A stretch of DNA of 64,000 nt from Nautilus pompilius (taxonomy: Eukaryota; Mollusca; Cephalopoda; Nautilida; Nautilidae). Below the pieces are notes generated by a model. That model did no database searches. It had not been told where the DNA came from and worked only from the letters and a program-made list of their open reading frames with translations. The DNA lies in the NCBI GenBank assembly GCA_018389105.1, contig JACATO010000065.1:453001-517000 (forward strand), written 5' to 3'. The position numbers were made by a program, and so were the translations under genes. The stretch's first letter is position 1, and each line of letters starts with the position of its first letter. Positions 59,028-64,000 of the stretch are shown here, piece by piece.

Positions 59028-60118
59028 TCAAATCAACGTGTGCAAAAGTGTTGAATAAAATCTAGACAGCTGTCTAATCAATTCAGATTCAATTCCAATT
59101 ATGCAGAAAATGATCAGATCTATCAATAGAGTAGAATATCCGAAATTCTTGAAAACTTGTTCACAATGACGAGGCATTCTGGCTACCAAACGCTGGCAAT
59201 TGTCACTACTGAACTCCGACCAGGCTTCCTCGATTTTCCGTTTCAAATCGGTTTTTTTGGCACTAACGCTGAGTTTAATCAAGTGCCAAATGTTTACAAT
59301 GGGATTGAGATCCGGGATTTGAGCCGGCCAGTCGAGGAGGGGGATTCGCAACTCTGCCATCAAGGCCTTGACACTCCTAGCTGTGTGGATGGGGGCGTTG
59401 TCCTGCTGATAGATGGCCGTCAGGGGCATGTGGTCACACATACGGTTTGATAATGTCCGAGACTATCTTAGCATAGTCATGGGCATTCATTCGACCCTCC
59501 ACGTGATGCAACGAACCGACACCGGACGATTGAAAACAGCCCCAAACCATGGCCAAATCTCCCCCTGCCTGCAGAGTCGGTCGAGTGCAGCTAGGATGGT
59601 ATTTCTCGGACACCGATCGCCGAACGTACCGCCGAGTGGACCTTCACGAATTTGCTTTCGTCGGAAAACAACACTCGGGACCACTGGGCCGCGGTCCAGT
59701 GGAGATGGTCGCGAGCCCACTGCAGTTGCTTTCGACGATTGTCCAGACTGATGAACGGCTTCTGTGCCGATCGCCCGAACAGTCCCATGTGGATCAAACG
59801 CCGTTTGAAGGTGCACGAGGCCAACTGGATCCCATGGTGCCTTGACAAGACGGCCTGGATGTCGGTGGAAGTGCGGAAACGGTCCGAGTTCGACATGCGG
59901 GCGATCAGACGATCCTGTCGAGCCTTCATTTTCCGCGGTCTGCCGGCTCTGCGTTTCGAAATAAGGCTCCCATCGGCTTTCCAAAGTTTCATGGTGCGAG
60001 ATATCGTCGACTGATTGCAACCGATATGATCGGCAATGACCCACTCAGTTTCACCATCTTCTTTGATGCGAATGATTGTGGCCCGCTGTTCGGGGGTCAA
60101 ATATCGGGCTCTCGGCAT
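59028..60118 (-). pseudogene. Tc1 transposase, two frame changes and a substituted catalytic Glu
   Basis: Start at MPRARYLTPEQRATI (60,118) in preference to an upstream in-frame Met at 60,133, because PRxxYLTPEQR is where related proteins begin. Domains in order: paired-like HTH pair (residues about 5-110, with the GRPRK AT-hook-like linker between), then the DDE core with LFSDESKF (first Asp), MVWGCFQSSGVGSL, YQQDNAPIHTA (second Asp) and DLNPIVNIWH. In the family the last motif is NPIENLW, so the third catalytic acid is replaced by Val (GAA to GTA). One-base frame changes lie near 59,640 and 59,445. Both changes and the substitution would prevent transposition. The plus-strand frames here are antisense. 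Confidence 0.85.
59037..59060 (+). repeat. Tc1 left inner direct repeat
   Basis: CGTGTGCAAAAGTGTTGAAT shares GTGTGCAAAAGT.TTG with the outer repeat and pairs with the inner repeat at 60,231-60,255. Inner repeats of this kind are secondary transposase binding sites in IR/DR elements. Confidence 0.8.
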
Positions 60119-60230
60119 CACTATATTGAACAAAAATGAATCAGAATAGTGGAAAATGACAGTTTTTCATATTTATATTCTACTATCCTAAACTATTATA
60201 GCACAAAATATATATTCTAATTTATTGTAG

Positions 60231-60255
60231 TTTATGCAACACTTTTGCACGTACC
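60231..60255 (-). repeat. Tc1 right inner direct repeat
   Basis: The inverse of the repeat at 59,037-59,060: TATGCAACACTTTTGCACGT on the plus strand. It lies about 195 bp from the right outer end, matching the spacing on the left. Confidence 0.8.
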
Positions 60256-60418
60256 GATTTCATGCAACTTATTTTATTAATATTTAAATTTTGACTGTGC
60301 AATTACAAAATAGATCTTATGTTATAAATCGTTACCGATACCTTACAATTAAAACAGAAAACATACAATAGTTACTAATTTCTACAAAGTAATAAGAACC
60401 CATTTTCTAAGTCTAGTC

Positions 60419-60448
60419 ATTTTTATACAAGACTTTTGCACACCGCTG
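60419..60448 (-). repeat. Tc1 right outer terminal repeat
   Basis: ATTTTTATACAAGACTTTTG continuing to CACACCGCTG, the inverse of the left end, followed by TA at 60,449-60,450. Confidence 0.9.
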
Positions 60449-60544
60449 TAACTAGGTCATAGATGTACCATATTTATTATTTTGTGATTTGGCTTCACCA
60501 GTTGTGTGTGTAAATATATTCTCAGACATTCCCTTCAATTTCAG

Positions 60545-60664
60545 CTGAGCAAAATGAAGAGAATAATGGCTCTTCCACCGCCGATGTGTCGCCCATTAAA
60601 AGTGAACCGATTCCGAGGGCTAGCGGCGATGAGACAACTGAATCGGATGTGGAATCGAAGTCAG
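60545..60664 (+). pseudogene. hAT transposase exon 2
   Basis: Acceptor CCTTCAATTTCAG is followed by 120 bp that read open as AEQNEENNGSSTADVSPIKS and then EPIPRASGDETTESDVESKS, ending at TCAG|GTACGAG. It is rich in Glu, Ser and Thr, as linkers between an N-terminal module and the DUF4371 core often are. SPIKSEP is a possible sumoylation-type motif (IKSE). Phase in is 1, phase out is 1, compatible with both neighbours. Confidence 0.7.
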
Positions 60665-60777
60665 GTACGAGTAATGAAGTAAGAGTAAGCGAGCGAGACC
60701 GATGGTGCTTTATACGAGGTAGCATTCAAAATGGACATGCATGTATGGCCTTCCATAATTTTTAATTTTTGTTTCAG

Positions 60778-62695
60778 GCGTAGCATCCTCAACTTCCGGA
60801 GTACTGATGCAAAACATTGAGGGGGCGACTGCGGTTCGAGAGAACAGAGAATTTATCAAAAGCGACAAATCAGGAAAAGACATAGAACAAAACAGGCGAA
60901 TTCTAGAGTCTATCATTAGGCGTGTGGAAATTTTGCGGACGCCAGGGAATTGGTCTTCGTGGCCATCGTGATGATGGTAATCCTTTAGGTGATGGTGGTC
61001 AATATAGAAACATGGGAAATTTTAAAGAGCTAATAAACGTGATAGTAGAAAAGACAAAGACCTTAAGGAGTACCTAGAGAAATATCCTAAGAATGCTACG
61101 TACCTTTCCAAGAATACACAGAACGATCTTCTGCAGTACATGTTGAAGAATATCCAGGACAAAATCGTAGACGAAGTGAAGCAGCAAAAGCATGGATCCT
61201 ATTTTGGCATAATTGCCAATGTGGTCACGGACAGTAAAAACTCGAAGGGGGTATGGATAGTACTTCGATATCTTAAGGATAAATGTACACCAGTTGAGAG
61301 GCTACTGGGTTACGTTAAGTGTGAAAACATCACGGATGAGGAAATCGTCGAGTATATTTCAAACGCTGGCATTGACAAATCCAAATGTCGGGGTCAGATA
61401 TGTTATAACGCTGGCTACTCGGCTGGCAAACAGAACGGCGCAGAAAATCAGTTAAAGGAAGAACCTGGGAATGAAGAGGCCACCTATTTCCACTGTGCAT
61501 CACACCAGCTGAATCTCTTCTCAAAAGCTTCAAAGGTGCCGGAGGCTTACCATATGATCTGCCTCATGGAAAAGCTTGGGCTGTTTTTCGAGTATTCATC
61601 AAACCGTCAGCGCGCTCTTGAAAAATCAGTTGAAGATGTTTGCAAGAAAACAGGGAAGGATCCAAATGAGGCGAGAGAAAAGGTAAAACTGTTGTGCAAG
61701 AAAACGTGGGTGGAGCAGCAGGCTGCATTCGACGATCTGGAGCAGCTATATGAGCCTTTATTAGATTGCCTCGATTTCATCGAGCGGGACGATGAAAACA
61801 GATGGGACCCAAAAGACATTGATGAAGCAGCAGGCATTAATACCCAAATTCGGGATTCCAAATTTATAGTTTCATTCGTTGTTTGCCACTACATATTTGG
61901 CGTTTCAAAAGATTTGGCACCTAAGTTAAAGGGCTTTCCAGAAGACATAACAGTATTTGAAGTTCATGATGTAATCGAAAATTTGAGAAAAATTCGCCGT
62001 GAGGATGTCAACGAATTTTCAGAGCTATTTTCGAAATGCAAGGATATGGCAGAACTCGCTGACACACCTAGCAAAGCCTCGTGTCATCAGACGCCAGTTT
62101 TCGAGAAATAATGACCAGGAGGAGAATCTGAAAGGATATTTTCGCAGATCCGTGTGTATTCCTTTTGTTGACCACGTGACTTCTGAACTAGAGAATCTAT
62201 TCCCTGGCCACGTCCAAGCAGCGCTGTATCTTGTCCCTAAATATCTAGCAGAAATCGATGAGGAAAAAAAAAGCAAAATTGTGAGTGTTATCGAGATGAT
62301 CTCCCCTCTCGCGGAAATTTTCTTGAAGTCAGCTCATGGGAAAGCCATTGGTCAGCTAAACCAAAGGAAGATCTCCATTCAACTTTCGAAGATACCCTCA
62401 GTAAAATAGAAGACGAAATTACTGAAAAGTTTAGTAACATCACTACCATACTAAAGATCGCTCTAACATACCCAGTCAACTATGATAGCGCTAAACGCAC
62501 CAATTCATCGTTGCGTTTAATCAAGACACCACCCTGTCGTTCTAGAATGACAGAGAAGCGATTGACTGCCTTGCTTCTACTTTTCGTCGACAGGGACATT
62601 CGCCTGGACTACAACAAGATCATAGACATGTTTCTGGGCGGCAAGAGCAAAAGGCGACGACCCACTGACAGAATAAATATCACAAAATCGGCTTG
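60778..62695 (+). pseudogene. hAT transposase exon 3 (DUF4371 core and hATC end)
   Basis: Acceptor TTTTTGTTTCAG is followed by VASSTSGVLMQN and RRILESIIRRVE. A lost base near 60,930 leads into FCGRQGIGLRGHRDDGNPLG, the DUF4371 entry motif. A second near 61,050 leads into KDLKEYLEKYPKNATYLSK and a 323-codon uninterrupted run (61,140-62,111) with YFHCASHQLNLFSKASKVPE, matching the family C.AH.LNL. A third near 62,075 leads into RVIRRQFSRNN and GYFRRSVCIPFVDHV, and a fourth near 62,360 into the hATC dimerisation region (ALTYPVNYDSAKRTNSSLRL, RMTEKRLTALLLLFVDRDI) ending in KSKRRRP, a basic nuclear-localisation-like tail. Closest known relatives by motif are THAP12 and ZMYM1-like proteins. Confidence 0.8.
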
Positions 62696-64000
62696 ATGAT
62701 ACATGACTGTAACGTCAGCGACGATTCCTTGTCTGTCATTTCGCAGGTATCTTTTGGTTTTATCTAGCATCTGAACATGTAATTCAGTTTCATGTATTTG
62801 CTGAGCTGGACTGCATTTCCTTGAAATAAAAATATATTATGGATTTTATTACGAAATAAATATGCTGTTGTTAGTTCAATATTCTCGTGAAGACTCGATA
62901 CTACAGATGCTGGATGTTGTCTGAAATGAATTGCATGTTCTGTGTTTAGTGGTCCAGGGGTGGGAGAACACTGTCTATGGAGGCCGGATGAGAGCACCTG
63001 TTGTATCGCTGCTCGGCCGCATTCCTCATAAATCTGCGGGAACCCAGAGTCTTGTTTTGACTCCTCTATTTCTAAAATTGGGCCCGACTTCATGGGAATT
63101 TCCCTGTTTTATATGAAAACTGAAAAAGTAGGCCTACAGGTTTCTGAATGGACGGCGTCGATCACATGCCTTGTGATGTAGATGAACATGGTGTAGACAT
63201 CCCGTTTTTTTCTCCCTTTTCAAATGATGCTGAGGGCCGCAGTTTGCTTGCTTCTGGTCCAGTCATTTTGGAATTCGGCGCTCGGTATGGACTGTGCCAC
63301 ACCACCACCACCTTTTTCGAAAATCCTGGTACCGGATATTGAAGCTGTTAACTTCTGCCCCCTTCACTAACGTACGTCCAATATAAACACGGACACCACA
63401 ATTGAGTAGCCTTAGGAGTCGCGCTCGGGAACAAGCCATTATCTGTCGCACTGAGCACTTGTTAGGTCGCGGCATCCCGGATAACAGGCCGCTGTCGGTG
63501 GTGTTCCGGACTTCAAAAAAGAGACTGGCAGGCTAAAGCCTGATACACTCCAATCGACTGGCCTCTGAGAGGAAGGGACACCGCATTCCTCAGATTAAGT
63601 GGTTTTTTTTCTTCTTATCTTCTCCATCCTCTCCAATCTTCTCTGGTTACGCTTCTTCCTCTTTGCGGAGAAACAGATTGATCTTTATCGCGTTTTCAGT
63701 AATAAATAAATAAACGTATCCACATTTAGAACGCAGAACGTTTATTGGAGCTATTTCCTACCAATAACAGTTTGTTTTATTCTACAGTATTTCAACAGAA
63801 AGTGGAATGATAAGCGCCTCCTCGTTCGAAGATTTTATGTAATAACACAGGTCCGGTCCGAGAGAGACCGTAAAAACAAGGACTTCTGGCGCGTATGGGG
63901 GCTAAGACGTCCGCGAAAAGAATTGGTTGGCGACGACAGGCGGTTATGAATTTCGGGCTGTAAACTAATTTGTGGTTATGAGATCTACCATTTCTGCGTC
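62696..64000. other. flank of the hAT element, nothing recognised
   Basis: No terminal repeat, exon or known repeat family was recognised. Short open frames (62,764-63,093 minus; 63,148-63,342 plus; 63,263-63,475 minus) lack motifs and overlap on opposite strands. Confidence 0.4.

Larger units (their letters stand above)
58839..60448 (-). mobile_element. Tc1-family transposon, complete ends, 1,610 bp, with double (IR/DR) terminal repeats
   Basis: The outer ends CAGCGGTGTGCAAAAGTCTT (58,839) and its inverse at 60,448 match over about 29 bp with one difference. TA follows the right end; the left flank reads TT, so one TA copy has mutated. A second, related repeat lies about 190 bp inside each end: CGTGTGCAAAAGTGTTGAAT at 59,037 and its inverse at 60,234-60,253. 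This two-repeats-per-end layout is the IR/DR structure known from Sleeping Beauty-type Tc1 elements. A single minus-strand transposase gene fills the interior. It lies in intron 1 of the DUF4371 hAT gene, so it inserted after that element. Confidence 0.9.
57906..62695 (+). mobile_element. hAT transposon of the DUF4371 (THAP12/ZMYM1-like) type with a three-exon transposase gene
   Basis: Exon 1 (57,906-57,993), exon 2 (60,545-60,664) and exon 3 (60,778-62,695) form one phase-consistent transposase gene. It reads: a short QPTLVDLFTQK start, a Ser/Glu-rich linker, the FCGRQGIGLRGHRDDGNPLG motif, a DUF4371/RNase-H-like core and the hATC dimerisation end. A complete Tc1 element sits in intron 1. 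At least four one-base frame changes in exon 3 show it is dead unless errors in the sequence explain them. It could alternatively be a decayed host gene derived from such a transposon; I saw no terminal repeats that would decide. Confidence 0.7.

Noticed and set aside
59413-60014. Plus-strand open frames of 112, 98 and 120 codons and a 185-codon minus-strand frame within the Tc1 element
   Set aside because: They overlap the transposase in wrong frames; the real frame carries the HTH and DDE motifs.

Overview
The window is invertebrate nuclear DNA. Coding density is very low, most of it is AT-rich, it carries tRNA-derived SINEs, a Jockey-like LINE and several classes of old DNA transposon, and the only clear host coding sequence is one small spliced exon. 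The repeat mix and long introns fit a lophotrochozoan, most likely a mollusc (a cephalopod is possible). That assignment is inference; nothing in the sequence names the species.

Left two thirds (1 to about 42 kb): AT-rich, mostly unique sequence that reads as intron. Its anchor is a 128-bp exon on the minus strand (7,639-7,766) encoding the start of the first cyclic-nucleotide-binding-like domain of a PDZ-GEF (RAPGEF2/RAPGEF6-type Rap exchange factor). Downstream exons must lie beyond base 1. Upstream exons lie to the right; a CpG-rich block at 42.6-43.3 kb with minus-strand donor-like sites is a candidate promoter and 5' leader. Within this part sit SINE copies with a common tail, a degenerate minisatellite, three copies of a tiny near-palindromic MITE, two decayed Tc1/mariner copies and a LINE ORF2 relic that still shows endonuclease, linker and reverse-transcriptase segments in order.

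Right third (about 43.8 to 64 kb): a transposon-dense region with more balanced base composition. In order it holds a minus-strand hAT relic, a fourth MITE copy, the end of a mariner, SINEs, a broken Ty3/gypsy LTR element whose 3' LTR is split by a 2.2-kb BED-finger hAT transposon, a repeat cluster with a roughly 245-bp period, a Tc1 relic, and a second hAT element of the DUF4371/THAP12-ZMYM1 type. The last looks like a three-exon transposase gene, and its first intron holds a complete-ended 1,610-bp Tc1 element with Sleeping Beauty-style double terminal repeats.

I see no operon, CRISPR array, rRNA or intact tRNA gene, and no sign of a new molecular system. The most informative points are the nested transposons, the phase-consistent splicing of the DUF4371 hAT transposase, the four-copy 68-79-bp MITE family and the PDZ-GEF exon that orients the left 42 kb.
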